Shown here in pieces: positions 35,821 to 45,662 of a DNA stretch of 64,000 bases. The translations under genes were made by a program, and so were the position numbers. Within the stretch, counting starts at the first letter, position 1. Every line of letters starts with the position of its first letter. This stretch comes from Planctomycetaceae bacterium (GTDB taxonomy: Bacteria; Planctomycetota; Planctomycetia; Pirellulales; Pirellulaceae). The notes under the pieces are model-generated. The model was not told the origin of the DNA. It did not search any database and worked only from the letters and a program-made list of their open reading frames with translations. The DNA lies in the NCBI GenBank assembly GCA_020638995.1, contig JACKHM010000002.1, positions 1,426,001 through 1,490,000 on the forward strand. Reading direction: 5' to 3'.

Positions 35821-38800
35821 TTACTCGAAGTAATAAGTTTCGTTGGCACACAGCAACAAGCTAGCGAGCTCGCGCAACTCCTCTAACGGGTCTTCACGTC
35901 CGGTAGTTGTACGTCGCCGTCGAAGATAGTTTGCAGCGAATTCACGATCAGCCATCGTCGGGGGACGTTGAAAGAACGTGAGGTACAAAGAGGGGAGGGC
36001 ATCTTCGAGCTTCGTGGATGGTGTGAATCCGAGCCGATCGATCAGGTTGCCGCACAAACGCTGAGCAGTCGTCAGATTGTTCATCAGAAACAGAGCCTGT
36101 GTGGGTGTGATCGATTCGACGCGGCGTTCCGTCAAGTCATAGTGAGAGGGCGCATCAAAATGTTTCGCTAGTTCGACGTCTACTACTGGCCCAGTGTTGC
36201 GGTTGCCTTGAAGCAGCCAATGAAACGTATTGGCCGTTGCTTCGTAGTCGAGCCGCCGGACATTCTGATGGGTAAACAACCGATTGTCGGGGTCGCGCAG
36301 GTAATCTTCCGCTCCGGCGACGGCACTACGCCGGTAAGCGTCACTCATAACGATCCGATGGATGAGTTTCTTCATCGACCATCCGTCGTGGATAAACCTC
36401 TGTGCCAAGCCATCAATCACTTCGGGCAATTCCGGCGTTTCACCTAACCGTCCGAGTTCCTTCGGCGTCCTGCAAAGCGCCTTGCCAAACAGGTGTTGCC
36501 AAACGCGGTTGACGGCGGTGCGAGCGACGAGTGCTGACTGAATTGAATCGGCACGCGTTAACCACTCCGCAAGTTCAAGGCGACCGCTGCCTATCAACTC
36601 AGGCGATTCCTCCCCAAAGAAGACGGGAAACCCGCGAGGAACCAGTTCGCCAGGTTCGAGCACATCCCCACGATTCAACAGGCGCGCGTCACCGACATAT
36701 CTTGGATGAAGGAAGACGCGGTTGGCATTGTCGGAATTGAATTGGAGTCCGGCTGCTTTCGCCATTTCATCAAACGGCACAAGATCCTCGGCTCGCCGCA
36801 ACCCACCGTCGGTTCGGACGTAGAGATGCGTTGCGGGCGGAGCAACCCACGGCTGTTCGGGACTGCCAGGAAGTTGCGCGTTGATGGCAGCGATTCGATC
36901 GGCTGCTTTCCTAAGTTCGGCAACTTCCGGATCAGTTCGTGCGAAACCTCCAAACTGGGATCGCTCACCCCAGCGCAAACGCTCGTCTTCCCAAAAGCAA
37001 GCCTGCTCTTCGAGTTCAGCAACAAGGCGATTGCGTTGGACCGCTTTTGCCCGATTAATTAGCCCCAACTGACTCTTGTGCCCGCTGATAAAGTAGCCCA
37101 TTTCCTTGAACGTGCTAATGTTGTATTCCGCCTCAATAGGATTCGTACGCTGCTCCTCGCGGGCAGCAATGACGTTCTTGAAGTCACTGGCTAACGCCAT
37201 GTCACCTCGCTTCTCGACGGCGGCCAACTCGGCGACGAGCACCCCCAGTTCCAACTCCAACAAACGCCGATGCATGGGCGCAAGAATTGGCGGACGAGTC
37301 TCTTGCCATTTCTTCACACGTCCTCCACCGCCGACATTCAGCAGCAAGCCCTGACGCCGAATGAAACCGTGAAGACGAGCTTTCTCTGCAACCAATTCAC
37401 GGTACCCTGCGACAGCTGACGCGGCGGAATCCTGCGTGTTCGAATCGATTGAAACCGGGGCGTAGCCGCTGCTTTGAAAGAAGCCCACGAGAGCGTAGTA
37501 ATCGCGCTGGGAAATTGGATCGAATTTATGATCGTGGCAGCGAGCACACTCCAGACTGATCCCCATCAAAGAACGCCCCAGGAACTCGATACTCTCATCG
37601 AGCTTGTCCATCAAAACGAATGTTTCCGTCTCAATGTTATTAAAAGTGCGAGGACCGTTGAGCGGCACCGCTGCGGCCAACGCTTGGTCAACGTCGTAAC
37701 CCGCCCCTTCAAATCCCGGCATCTGGTCACCGGCGATGTGGACGCGACTCATCCAGTCCCAGGGACGGTCTTCATTCAAGCATTGGGCAATCCACTTTGC
37801 ATATCTTGCGGAGTCGAGAGCGGGACCGCGCGTGGGCTGGCCTGTTGAACCGTTACGGGTGTAATCGAGCCAGTGTTGTCCCCACCGCCAGCCAAAATGA
37901 GGCGTTGCGAGCAACCGCGCGACAACGCGTTCATAGGCGTCTGGCGAATCATCAGAAACAAAGGCGGCAATCTCCTCCGAAGTCGGAGGGTAGCCAATCA
38001 AATCGTAGGTCACGCGACGTAGAAGTCGGTGCCTATCGGCTTGTTCGGGCGGCGTGATCCCCAGGCGTGCATGATGCGGTTGCAAGGCAACGTCGATGGT
38101 CCAGTCGCCGGACAATTCCGCTGGCAGCGAACGGAACGCCCAATGGCTTCGGTCTGCGTCGCTGATGGTAAAGTGACGTTCGCGGGCGAGCACTCGCTGT
38201 TCGGTGGGCCACGGAAGTCCCTTTTGCACCCATGACTCGAAAGCCGCGACCTGAGCATCGCTAAGGCGGTCGCCGCCACGAGGCATCTTCAGTTCGCCGT
38301 CGTGCCGAATCGCTTTGATCAACAGACTCTCGGCCGGCTTGCCGCTGACAACCGACGACCCTCGCGAGCCGCCTTCGAGGATTGATTGACGTGATGTAAG
38401 CCGTAGTCCATGTTCCAGTTCGTCTCCCGCATGACATTTGAAACAGCGATTGATCAGAACGGGACGGATCTCGCGTTCGAAGAACTCGACATCATCTGGC
38501 GCGAAAACCGTCGAGTCGTCTCGCGCTCCCTCCGCGATCCACCGTCGAAGCAGCTCGATGTCCTCGTCCGGCAGCGGATCAGCCCCTTCGGGCATGGCCG
38601 GCTTCTTCACGCCTGTCAGGACCTGGATCAGCGGGCTCGCGTCCGGATCACCTGGAACAACGGCCGCGCCAAGTTCGTCGCCACCCCTGCGCATCGTTCG
38701 CATCCGTGTGAGATCGAGACCACCACTTTGTTCTTTTTCATGGTGACATTTGCTACACCGCCGTTCGAGGAGCGGCAAGATCTGCTGTTCGAAGCTCACC

Positions 38801-38874
38801 GGTTCGTCCGCGTGAATCAAGGACATTACCGAAAGAAATACTCCAACGACTACATACCGTGTGAGCTTCAACAT
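35821..38874 (-). CDS. Double-PSCyt1–DUF1549–DUF1553 exported protein
   Basis: 1017 residues with a signal peptide (1–22). Two PSCyt1 haem modules stand in tandem: RCSKCHHEKEQSGG near residue 40 and RCFKCHAGDELEHG near residue 145. DUF1549 follows (about 265–500, with ECARCHDHKFDP) and DUF1553 (about 725–1015). Unlike the two related proteins in this window it has no LamG domain but carries the extra cytochrome. First gene of a two-gene operon with DUF1501 protein 3. Probably periplasmic and redox-active (inference from the CxxCH motifs). Confidence 0.92.
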   Translation of the reverse strand: MLKLTRYVVVGVFLSVMSLIHADEPVSFEQQILPLLERRCSKCHHEKEQSGGLDLTRMRTMRRGGDELGAAVVPGDPDASPLIQVLTGVKKPAMPEGADPLPDEDIELLRRWIAEGARDDSTVFAPDDVEFFEREIRPVLINRCFKCHAGDELEHGLRLTSRQSILEGGSRGSSVVSGKPAESLLIKAIRHDGELKMPRGGDRLSDAQVAAFESWVQKGLPWPTEQRVLARERHFTISDADRSHWAFRSLPAELSGDWTIDVALQPHHARLGITPPEQADRHRLLRRVTYDLIGYPPTSEEIAAFVSDDSPDAYERVVARLLATPHFGWRWGQHWLDYTRNGSTGQPTRGPALDSARYAKWIAQCLNEDRPWDWMSRVHIAGDQMPGFEGAGYDVDQALAAAVPLNGPRTFNNIETETFVLMDKLDESIEFLGRSLMGISLECARCHDHKFDPISQRDYYALVGFFQSSGYAPVSIDSNTQDSAASAVAGYRELVAEKARLHGFIRRQGLLLNVGGGGRVKKWQETRPPILAPMHRRLLELELGVLVAELAAVEKRGDMALASDFKNVIAAREEQRTNPIEAEYNISTFKEMGYFISGHKSQLGLINRAKAVQRNRLVAELEEQACFWEDERLRWGERSQFGGFARTDPEVAELRKAADRIAAINAQLPGSPEQPWVAPPATHLYVRTDGGLRRAEDLVPFDEMAKAAGLQFNSDNANRVFLHPRYVGDARLLNRGDVLEPGELVPRGFPVFFGEESPELIGSGRLELAEWLTRADSIQSALVARTAVNRVWQHLFGKALCRTPKELGRLGETPELPEVIDGLAQRFIHDGWSMKKLIHRIVMSDAYRRSAVAGAEDYLRDPDNRLFTHQNVRRLDYEATANTFHWLLQGNRNTGPVVDVELAKHFDAPSHYDLTERRVESITPTQALFLMNNLTTAQRLCGNLIDRLGFTPSTKLEDALPSLYLTFFQRPPTMADREFAANYLRRRRTTTGREDPLEELRELASLLLCANETYYFE

Positions 38875-38916
38875 TCGACTCCATCAACTTTCGAGACTGA
38901 GTTTCACTCCCCATGG

Positions 38917-39015
38917 TAGCACAGACTGCCAGCCTGTTTGTCGTCGAAAACTGGTACTTCGAGAGCCTTTGTTTTGCTCAACCCGCAAGCACTGTAGGAC
39001 GGACGCCTCGTCCGT
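38917..39015. repeat. Two different intergenic hairpin elements
   Basis: Within the 295-bp gap upstream of the PSCyt gene are ACAGACTGCCAGCCTGT (38921–38937, imperfect stem) and ACGGACGCCTCGTCCGT (38999–39015, perfect 7-bp stem around CCT). Both look like members of dispersed planctomycete intergenic palindromes (recollection, not checked). No coding frame is seen in the gap. Confidence 0.5.
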
Positions 39016-39169
39016 ATTAGGAAGAGATTCCAGGCAGGCGAGACGGACCACGCGCTAACCTTACAAGAAGCAGTCTCACCATCGTGAGACGAACCGAACT
39101 TAATGGACGTCGCGGCGAAGAGTGACCGCGAGCGAAGTTCAACATGAGTTTAGGGAGGCGGCAGCAATG

Positions 39170-39436
39170 TCACGGCTGGTCGGGGTCGCCGCCGTCAGAC
39201 TCTGAAATCACATTCACGTGATTTTCAAGTCGCAAGTGTAACGGTCGAAGGACTTCTTGCAGCATTTGCTTCAGAAAGTATGACGGCAGCGTCCCGGTCA
39301 GGATGATGCGGCCACTGGACTGCTCGACTTCGATCGTCTGTGCGCGATTGCGAAAACGCGGATTGCTCTCCAAATATCGCTTCACCGTGAGTGCAACGTC
39401 CGCATTCTCCGGCTCTCCACACTCGCCTAATGCCAT
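39170..39436 (-). CDS. BON-domain protein
   Basis: 88 residues from ATG 39436, eight bases after GAGGGA; a longer frame from 39511 would overlap the upstream gene and lacks support. Residues 12–75 show the BON pattern ALTVKRYLESNPRFRNRAQTIEVEQSSGRIILTGTLPSYFLKQMLQEV, an α-β-β sandwich found in OsmY-like and secretin proteins that binds phospholipid or partner proteins. There is no signal peptide in this short form. It sits 32 bp downstream of the 39469–39909 gene and is probably cotranscribed. Confidence 0.75.
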   Translation of the reverse strand: MALGECGEPENADVALTVKRYLESNPRFRNRAQTIEVEQSSGRIILTGTLPSYFLKQMLQEVLRPLHLRLENHVNVISESDGGDPDQP

Positions 39437-39468
39437 CGGCTCGATCCCTCGACTCTCCGTGTTGCGAC

Positions 39469-39909
39469 TTACAATTCCGCCGCTGCACTTTCGTGTGACA
39501 TCGATTCGCACGTGGTTCGCGCTTCGACTTCTCGTCTGATCAAGTCACGAAGCCGCCCCCAAACCAACTGCTCGTGGTAACGACCTTCAATTTCACAAGC
39601 CCTCATGATCTGTTCAAGCGCTCGAACGTGCTCTTGTTGACCGAAGAATTCAACAGCAGTAGTGGCAGCGAAGCGGGCGCGTCGCGCGTCATCCTCGACC
39701 TGTTCCAGCCATCGGGCTGCTTGCTCCCAATCGCGAGACTCGGCGCCTGTCGTGGCAGATGCCAGCAAACGCGCCTGTCTCGCCTTCAAGCCGGACAAGT
39801 CTAATCCACGCATCCCAAATCGCGTTGGCCAGTCGCAACCAACCCACAAACTGCCCGCCCCGCGCAAGGCTCTGTCAATCTGTCGCGTCACTTTGTTACT
39901 TTTGATCAT
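39469..39909 (-). CDS. Hypothetical helical protein
   Basis: 146 residues, unrecognised, almost wholly helical and arginine/alanine-rich with a heptad-like stretch (about 45–125: DWEQAARWLEQVEDDARRAR and EHVRALEQIMRACEIEGRYHEQL). No signal peptide or membrane span. It is first in a probable two-gene unit with the BON protein and is preceded, about 64 bp upstream, by a sigma-54-like element, which places it in the same predicted regulon as the stress genes. Confidence 0.6.
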   Translation of the reverse strand: MIKSNKVTRQIDRALRGAGSLWVGCDWPTRFGMRGLDLSGLKARQARLLASATTGAESRDWEQAARWLEQVEDDARRARFAATTAVEFFGQQEHVRALEQIMRACEIEGRYHEQLVWGRLRDLIRREVEARTTCESMSHESAAAEL

Positions 39910-39972
39910 TGGTGAACCCCGCTAGACGTAAATTACGTTAGACTGCAAAGACGATTGCTGATCGGAGTCCAT

Positions 39973-39988
39973 TGCAGATGCCATACCA
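39973..39988 (-). promoter_or_regulatory. Sigma-54-like promoter of the BON operon
   Basis: Minus strand TGGTATGGCATCTGCA has the correct -24 GG / -12 GC spacing, but the -12 box is CTGC rather than TTGC, so it is the weakest of the set. The leader would be about 53 bases. Confidence 0.4.
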
Positions 39989-40055
39989 GCACACACAGAT
40001 TTCTCGCAAGAGATCTAGCCCCAAAATAGTCATTCCTCAACGCACGTACCGATTT

Positions 40056-40074
40056 CCCCCGTGATCAACGGGGG
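40056..40074. repeat. GC-rich perfect hairpin CCCCCGT–loop–ACGGGGG
   Basis: A 7-bp perfect stem around GATCA in the 267-bp gap before the histidine kinase. No T-run follows, so it is not an obvious terminator. The form resembles a dispersed intergenic palindrome. Confidence 0.5.
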
Positions 40075-40176
40075 CTAGAATCGCAAAAGCTCACTTGAAT
40101 CCCGTTAAACAGCGAACCGGCGCGCTCGGAATTTGGCCAGGCGACGATTTTTTGTTCGCTATTCACGAGAACTCTG

Positions 40177-42372
40177 ATGCCTTACCGCAAGCCAACGAAT
40201 TGGATCACACTGGTGCTTGCCATCGCCTCGGCACTGGTGGCTGCGTTCGGAGTTGTCACGTACCAAAACACGGTCAGCGTACGAAGAAACGAAGCGGAAG
40301 TGAGCCAGTCATATGCGGTTCGCGAGGCGACCTACAAGCTGCGATCCTCGATCAAAGATATGGAGGCGGGACAGCGCGGCTATCTGATCACCGGAGACGC
40401 AACTTATTTGCAACCGTACGAATCCGGCGTGGAAAATGTTGCGGAAGAGTTCGAGCGACTTCGCGAACTTACTTCGGACAATCTCCAACAGACGGAGCGG
40501 CTGAATCGGCTCGAGCTGCTCTTTCGCGAAAAGCGTTCGGAGATCGAAGAAGCGATCGAGCTACGCCGTAACGCGCCTGGAATGTCCATCGCCGAGGAAG
40601 CGCTCCAAGTAGTGGTTACGGGGCGCGGCAAGCGAGTCATGGATGAGATGCGCACGTTGTTCAACGACATCTTGGAAGAAGAGGCGCACCGGCTGATCCA
40701 ACGTGAGGCGACTGCCGAGGCGAGAGCCAAGTCGTCCGAAAACTATATCATCGCTGGCAATCTGCTGGCGATCACGCTGTTCGTGTTGACGGGACTCGTC
40801 GCCCATCTGGAGCGCGTCAAGCGGGACGCTGCCGAAGCGCGTGCTAGATCCAGCCAGTCAAAAATGCGAGAGCAAGTACAGATCCTCAATCAAGTCCGAG
40901 ACGCGATTCTTGTTTGCGACATGGACGATCGAGTCATTTTTTGGAACCGAGGTGCAGAACTTCTGCTAGGGATCACCGACGAACAAGCGATGGGCAAAAA
41001 CGTGTCTGACGTCCTGTTCGCAAATCAGCGAGAGCTGTGGGAGCAAGGCCGGCGCGCGTTAATGGAAACGGGCGGCTTCTCGAACGAGTTACGTAGGCCC
41101 GGAAGTCGTGAGCACGAGGTGATCATCGAACAGCGGAGGTCGCTGATTCGTGACGAGTCCGGCAATCCCGCCGCGCAACTGATCATCAACTTCGACATTA
41201 CCGATCGTAAGCGGGAAGAAGCCGAGAAGCGGCGTTCCCAGAGGATGGAAAGCATCGGCACACTGGCCGGCGGAATCGCACACGATCTGAACAATGTCCT
41301 TACACCGATTCTTATGAGCGCCAAGTTGCTAAAGCGAAACGACAGCAATCGAGAGCGTTTGACCGATACCATCGTGGCCAGCGCGGATCGCGGAGCCCAA
41401 ATGATCCGGAAGCTGTTGGCATTCGCGGGCGGCGAACATGAAGCCCAGACCCGTCTGGACATACGGGAAGTCTTGCATGAAGTCGAAGATATCCTAAGCC
41501 ACACGTTGCCAAAGACTATTGATCTGCAAGTCTCATATGGCGATGATCTCTACCCAGTGAGTGGTAACAGTACGGAGTTGTCCCAAGTGATCATGAATCT
41601 CGCGATCAACGCTCGCGACGCGATGCCCGATGGCGGGCGACTGGAAATCAGGGCAGAAAATACTTTTGTTGGACCGTCGCGAGCCAAACGCAGCGACGCT
41701 CTCCGCGTCGGACCGCATGTCCTGCTGACGGTTGCCGATACAGGCATGGGTGTACCGCGCGAGATCATCGAGCGGATCTTTGACCCCTTCTTTACGACCA
41801 AGGAACAAGGTAAAGGAACGGGATTGGGTTTAGCCACAACGCTGGGAATCGTCCGCGCCAGTCAGGGTGAGATTACGGTCTATAGCGAATTTGGACACGG
41901 CACCTCGTTCGCAATCTATTTACCGGCGATGACAGCCAACGTCTTGGCCACTCAAACTCTAAATGACGCGCATACCGACGTATCTCTCGGCAACGGCGAA
42001 ATGATATTGCTCGTCGATGACGAGCCGCTGATTCTGGACTCCGCCAGCGATACATTGCAAGCGGCCGGGTATCGTGTGACACGTGCGAGTGACGGTGCCG
42101 AAGCGATTTCGGCTTATCAACGTCAGGCCGATACGATCGACTTGGTAATCCTCGACATGATGATGCCCGACGTAGACGGCATCGCGACAAAAAACAAGCT
42201 ACGAGCGATCGACCCGGATGTTCGCATCATCGCCAGCAGCGGTCTCCGCCGCCCCGGTGCTGACGGCGCGACTTTGTCGGAGTTCGATGGATTCCTGGCC
42301 AAGCCATACTCAGACGATCAGCTATTGCGGCTGGTACGCCAAGTATTGACGAGCGAAGCACTCGCGGAGTGA
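40177..42372 (+). CDS. Hybrid sensor histidine kinase (CHASE3–PAS–HK–REC)
   Basis: 731 residues. A first membrane span (about 9–29) is followed by a CHASE3-like extracytoplasmic helical sensor (about 35–185, with SIKDMEAGQRGYLITGD), a second span (about 188–208), a PAS domain (about 230–345), HisKA with phospho-acceptor His369 in LAGGIAHDLNNVLTP and HATPase with NLAINARDAMP and DTGMGVP...GKGTGLGL. A C-terminal receiver has Asp660 in LVILDMMMPD. It would autophosphorylate and pass phosphate to the response regulator 6 bp downstream. It likely controls the sigma-54 elements in this region (inference). Confidence 0.93.
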   Translation: MPYRKPTNWITLVLAIASALVAAFGVVTYQNTVSVRRNEAEVSQSYAVREATYKLRSSIKDMEAGQRGYLITGDATYLQPYESGVENVAEEFERLRELTSDNLQQTERLNRLELLFREKRSEIEEAIELRRNAPGMSIAEEALQVVVTGRGKRVMDEMRTLFNDILEEEAHRLIQREATAEARAKSSENYIIAGNLLAITLFVLTGLVAHLERVKRDAAEARARSSQSKMREQVQILNQVRDAILVCDMDDRVIFWNRGAELLLGITDEQAMGKNVSDVLFANQRELWEQGRRALMETGGFSNELRRPGSREHEVIIEQRRSLIRDESGNPAAQLIINFDITDRKREEAEKRRSQRMESIGTLAGGIAHDLNNVLTPILMSAKLLKRNDSNRERLTDTIVASADRGAQMIRKLLAFAGGEHEAQTRLDIREVLHEVEDILSHTLPKTIDLQVSYGDDLYPVSGNSTELSQVIMNLAINARDAMPDGGRLEIRAENTFVGPSRAKRSDALRVGPHVLLTVADTGMGVPREIIERIFDPFFTTKEQGKGTGLGLATTLGIVRASQGEITVYSEFGHGTSFAIYLPAMTANVLATQTLNDAHTDVSLGNGEMILLVDDEPLILDSASDTLQAAGYRVTRASDGAEAISAYQRQADTIDLVILDMMMPDVDGIATKNKLRAIDPDVRIIASSGLRRPGADGATLSEFDGFLAKPYSDDQLLRLVRQVLTSEALAE

Positions 42373-42378
42373 ATTTCC

Positions 42379-43833
42379 ATGACGAATCTGCTGGTAATCG
42401 ATGACGAGGCGCTCATTCTGGACGCGATCGACATGGCATTTCCAGACTATGAGGTCACTTCCTGCAGCACTGCAGAAGCGGGGATTCAAGCGTTTCTCGA
42501 CGCGATACCAGATGTCGTTCTGTGCGACATCCGTTTGCCCGACATGTCGGGAATGGAATTGTTCGAGAAACTGCATCGCGTTGACGCAAAGGTCCCGATC
42601 ATCTTAATGACGGGCCATGGAACAGCCGGAACAGCCATCGAAGCGATGCAGCGTGGGGCGTTTGAGTATGTGCTTAAACCGCTTGATCCCGACACGCTGA
42701 TCCCGATCGTCGAAGATGCACTGGAAACCAGCCGCATGACGCGAGTGCCGGCGGTGCTGCCGATCGCAGGTGTGGGTGAAGAACCCGATGATGGAACGTC
42801 AGATGTCCTGATCGGTCATTGTCCCGCCATGCAGGAAGTCTATCGATCCATCGGTCGCGTCGCGCGCCAGGATGTCACCGCGTTGATTCTCGGCGAGAGC
42901 GGTACTGGCAAAGAAGTCGTCGCCCGCGCGATCTATCAATACAGCGATCGATCCAAAGCTCGCTTCCTGGCAATTAACTGTGCCGCGATCCCGGAACAAC
43001 TTCTGGAAAGCGAGCTGTTTGGGCACGAGAAGGGGGCGTTTACGGGTGCTGACCACCGGCGCGTTGGCAAATTTGAATTGTGCAACGACGGAACCTTGTT
43101 CCTTGACGAAATTGGGGACATGACGCCGCTGATGCAAACAAAGATCTTGCGAGTGCTGCAAGACCAAGCCTTCGAGCGAGTGGGTGGTACCGAGACCGTG
43201 CGCACCAACGCTCGGCTGATCGCCGCTACAAATCGCGATCTCGAACAAGCGATCGAGGAGAAGTCGTTTCGTAGCGACCTGTACTACCGATTGAACGTCT
43301 ACACGATTCACTTGCCGCCGCTCCGCGAACGAGGTAACGACATTCGCCTGCTGGCCAACCACTTCCTCCGTCGTTTCGCAGCTGATCTCGGAAAGAACAT
43401 TACGGGGATTGCTCCGGCGGCAATGGAGCTATTGATGCGTTATCGTTGGCCTGGAAATGTTCGAGAGCTGCAAAGCGTGCTCAAACATGCGCTGCTCGTA
43501 GCTACCGGGCCCGTTATCGCTCCGGCCTTTCTACCCGACTTCCTGCACGCCGCATCATCAGACAGCAAGCCGACCGACGCCGCAGCGAACGCAGCCGACT
43601 TTGCGCATCTGACTCGCGAACGTCTGCAAGCCGGCTCGAACGATATTCATCACGAGCTAGTCAGCTTAGCCGAACGTCAGATCTTTGCCGAAGTTCTTAT
43701 GCACACCGACGGCAACCTAACACAAGCCTCCAAGCGACTCGGAATAACACGAACCACACTCCGCACCCGACTCGAAGCTTTGGGCATGTCCGTCGAACGC
43801 TCAGCAACACTGGAACAAAAGCCGCACGATTAA
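42379..43833 (+). CDS. NtrC-family sigma-54 response regulator
   Basis: 484 residues. The receiver (1–120) has phospho-acceptor Asp50 (CDIRLPD) and Lys switch (VLKPLD). The AAA+ domain (about 145–385) has Walker A GESGTGKE, the sigma-54 contact loop GAFTGA (intact), Walker B LFLDEIGD and the arginine-finger region NVRELQSVLKHALL. A C-terminal Fis-type helix-turn-helix follows (about 435–475, GNLTQASKRLGITRTTLRTRLEAL). The intact GAFTGA loop shows it can remodel sigma-54 holoenzyme. Start ATG 42379 follows the kinase gene closely, so the pair is one operon. Targets are proposed below. Confidence 0.95.
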   Translation: MTNLLVIDDEALILDAIDMAFPDYEVTSCSTAEAGIQAFLDAIPDVVLCDIRLPDMSGMELFEKLHRVDAKVPIILMTGHGTAGTAIEAMQRGAFEYVLKPLDPDTLIPIVEDALETSRMTRVPAVLPIAGVGEEPDDGTSDVLIGHCPAMQEVYRSIGRVARQDVTALILGESGTGKEVVARAIYQYSDRSKARFLAINCAAIPEQLLESELFGHEKGAFTGADHRRVGKFELCNDGTLFLDEIGDMTPLMQTKILRVLQDQAFERVGGTETVRTNARLIAATNRDLEQAIEEKSFRSDLYYRLNVYTIHLPPLRERGNDIRLLANHFLRRFAADLGKNITGIAPAAMELLMRYRWPGNVRELQSVLKHALLVATGPVIAPAFLPDFLHAASSDSKPTDAAANAADFAHLTRERLQAGSNDIHHELVSLAERQIFAEVLMHTDGNLTQASKRLGITRTTLRTRLEALGMSVERSATLEQKPHD

Positions 43834-44087
43834 GCTCGACTCTCCTCGCCGAAGAAGAAGAGTCCAGCCCAAGTGACACAAAGCAATTGCCAGATGTCGG
43901 ACTTATTCCGTTCTCTTGCTCATATTTTGATGCGTTTGCTTTACTATGCTTGGCTTTTTCGTTTTACTACCCTACGCCTTGGCCTGTTCCAGCTTAATGG
44001 AAACCATAGCGAAAAACCCAACAATCGATTGACCACCGGGCTACAACCCACTGCTGTCGGAAATAGCCCTTTCTCTCGTAAAATAAG

Positions 44088-44106
44088 TGATATCAGAGAG
44101 ATATCA
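44088..44106. promoter_or_regulatory. Inverted repeat abutting a start codon
   Basis: TGATATC (44088–44094), AGAGA, GATATCA (44100–44106); the last base is the A of ATG 44106. The stem would occlude the start, so it could be an operator or a translational control hairpin for the SHD1 protein. Confidence 0.35.
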
Positions 44107-45521
44107 TGCATCACCGACCTAGAATCCGCTATCGAGTTGGCAAATACGGCTGGAGCATTCTCCTCGCATTTTCATGTCTGGCATCGCCACCTACTGTTAA
44201 CGCAAGGCAATGGGTCGATGCCACAGGCAAATACAAATTGAATGCTGATTTGGTTGATATGAAGGACGGCTATCTTCTTCTGAAGAAGACTGGGGGCGAG
44301 AAAGTATCCGTTCGAGTGGACCGTCTTAGTTCGCAGGACAAAGCTTTTGTGGACAAATTGCGCGGTGCCAACGAGCTTCTGGACTTCTTGAAGAACGAAA
44401 TCGCGGGCTCGAAAAAGGAGATTTTCGTGACCGCGCGGGTCAAGAACAAGGTTCGGACCTTTAAGGCGACATTGAGCTCAGTAAAAACTACTCGAGAAAC
44501 CATCGACTCTGCTTTGCAATGTGAACACTGCGAACCCATTTTTGAGACTGGGGAGATTGACCGTCTTGTTTCGGTGAAGCTCGAAGATGTGGAAACCCTG
44601 TCTACATGTTCGATGATCTTTCGAGTCGAGGGTGCATGGTTTTTCGCTGAAGTACCTCCACCCCTCTACGCAAAATGGGGCATTCGGCAGAACGGTCAAC
44701 AAGTCAACCGCTTCCCTCAGATGTTCGTGACTCAACTTGGTGGACATCTCTTTTGGCTTTCCGTGCTCAACAAAGGAGGCACACCCAGCATGATTGGGTT
44801 TGTGGCCAAATGGGAATCAGAAGACAAGTTCGATGCTTTGTGCGTGGGAACGTGGTGTGAGCTCATATCGGGCCAGATGGTGGCACCTCGCAAAAATACA
44901 CCGAAGACGATCTTCGTCGCGGCAACCGCGCATGGTAGTTACAACGCAGCGAGTGGCAAACTGGTATTTGAATGGAAACCAACGGGGGAGTATCAGGAAC
45001 GAAAACAAGAGAAGTGGCCTAACGGCAGAGAAGATAAGTATCTCATCGACCCATCATTTGCGACGCATCGCACGCAGCAGGGACGACAGATAATTTACAA
45101 AGCCGTCGGTGAACGATTCGAGTATTATCCACACATACCGGACAAAGCCTTGCTCGCAATACGAGCGACTGGAGAGGCCGCGATATCAAGCGTAGCGACC
45201 GCGTACACGAAGTTTGGTGTTCGGCAGGTAGTGTCTCCTATCCTATCGCCGGTGCTCGCGGATATGCCTCCCAAGGAGCGTGACGAGAAGATCGACCAGT
45301 TTGTTCAGGAATTCATCGATCTAATGTTCGAGAATGAGAACGATCACAAACGGATACAAGATCTGATTGCACAAGCGCTAGCCAATACTCTTGCCGAGGA
45401 GGCGCCGAGCGCCATGGACAAAGTGAAAGGCAAACTTCGAGAGGCGATGGATCGATACAGTCAACTGGTCGAGACAAACGGCAAGCCAATCGAAGTGGCC
45501 CCAGTCAAGAACAGGGAATGA
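44106..45521 (+). CDS. Exported SHD1-domain protein
   Basis: 471 residues. A signal peptide (about 1–34, with SILLAFSCLAS) is followed by an SLA1-homology-1-like (SHD1) module at about residues 35–80 (QWVDATGKYKLNADLVDMKDGYLLLKKTGGEKVSVRVDRLSSQDKAFV in abbreviated form: starts QWVDATGKY, ends SQDKAFV). This module is common in planctomycete secreted proteins and may mediate protein contacts. The rest (90–471) is unrecognised, with a charged helical C-terminus (about 390–460). Its start codon overlaps an inverted repeat. No sigma-54 element upstream. Convergent with the TerB-like gene. Confidence 0.75.
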   Translation: MHHRPRIRYRVGKYGWSILLAFSCLASPPTVNARQWVDATGKYKLNADLVDMKDGYLLLKKTGGEKVSVRVDRLSSQDKAFVDKLRGANELLDFLKNEIAGSKKEIFVTARVKNKVRTFKATLSSVKTTRETIDSALQCEHCEPIFETGEIDRLVSVKLEDVETLSTCSMIFRVEGAWFFAEVPPPLYAKWGIRQNGQQVNRFPQMFVTQLGGHLFWLSVLNKGGTPSMIGFVAKWESEDKFDALCVGTWCELISGQMVAPRKNTPKTIFVAATAHGSYNAASGKLVFEWKPTGEYQERKQEKWPNGREDKYLIDPSFATHRTQQGRQIIYKAVGERFEYYPHIPDKALLAIRATGEAAISSVATAYTKFGVRQVVSPILSPVLADMPPKERDEKIDQFVQEFIDLMFENENDHKRIQDLIAQALANTLAEEAPSAMDKVKGKLREAMDRYSQLVETNGKPIEVAPVKNRE

Positions 45522-45597
45522 GCTTAGTATTGCATGCCCGCAGGATGGCCCAGGTTGCAAGCAAACTGAGCCACCCTGCGACTCAGTTCCCGTGCAA

Positions 45598-45612
45598 CGC
45601 GAGTGACTCGCG
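45598..45612. repeat. 15-bp palindrome in convergent intergenic gap
   Basis: CGCGAGTGACTCGCG (7-bp arms around G) lies between the 3' ends of the SHD1 and TerB-like genes. It may contribute to bidirectional termination, though no T-run flanks it. Confidence 0.35.
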
Positions 45613-45662
45613 ACAAGTCGGATACCGTGTACGGGTCGTCGTACGACCGCCATACAGTTTCT

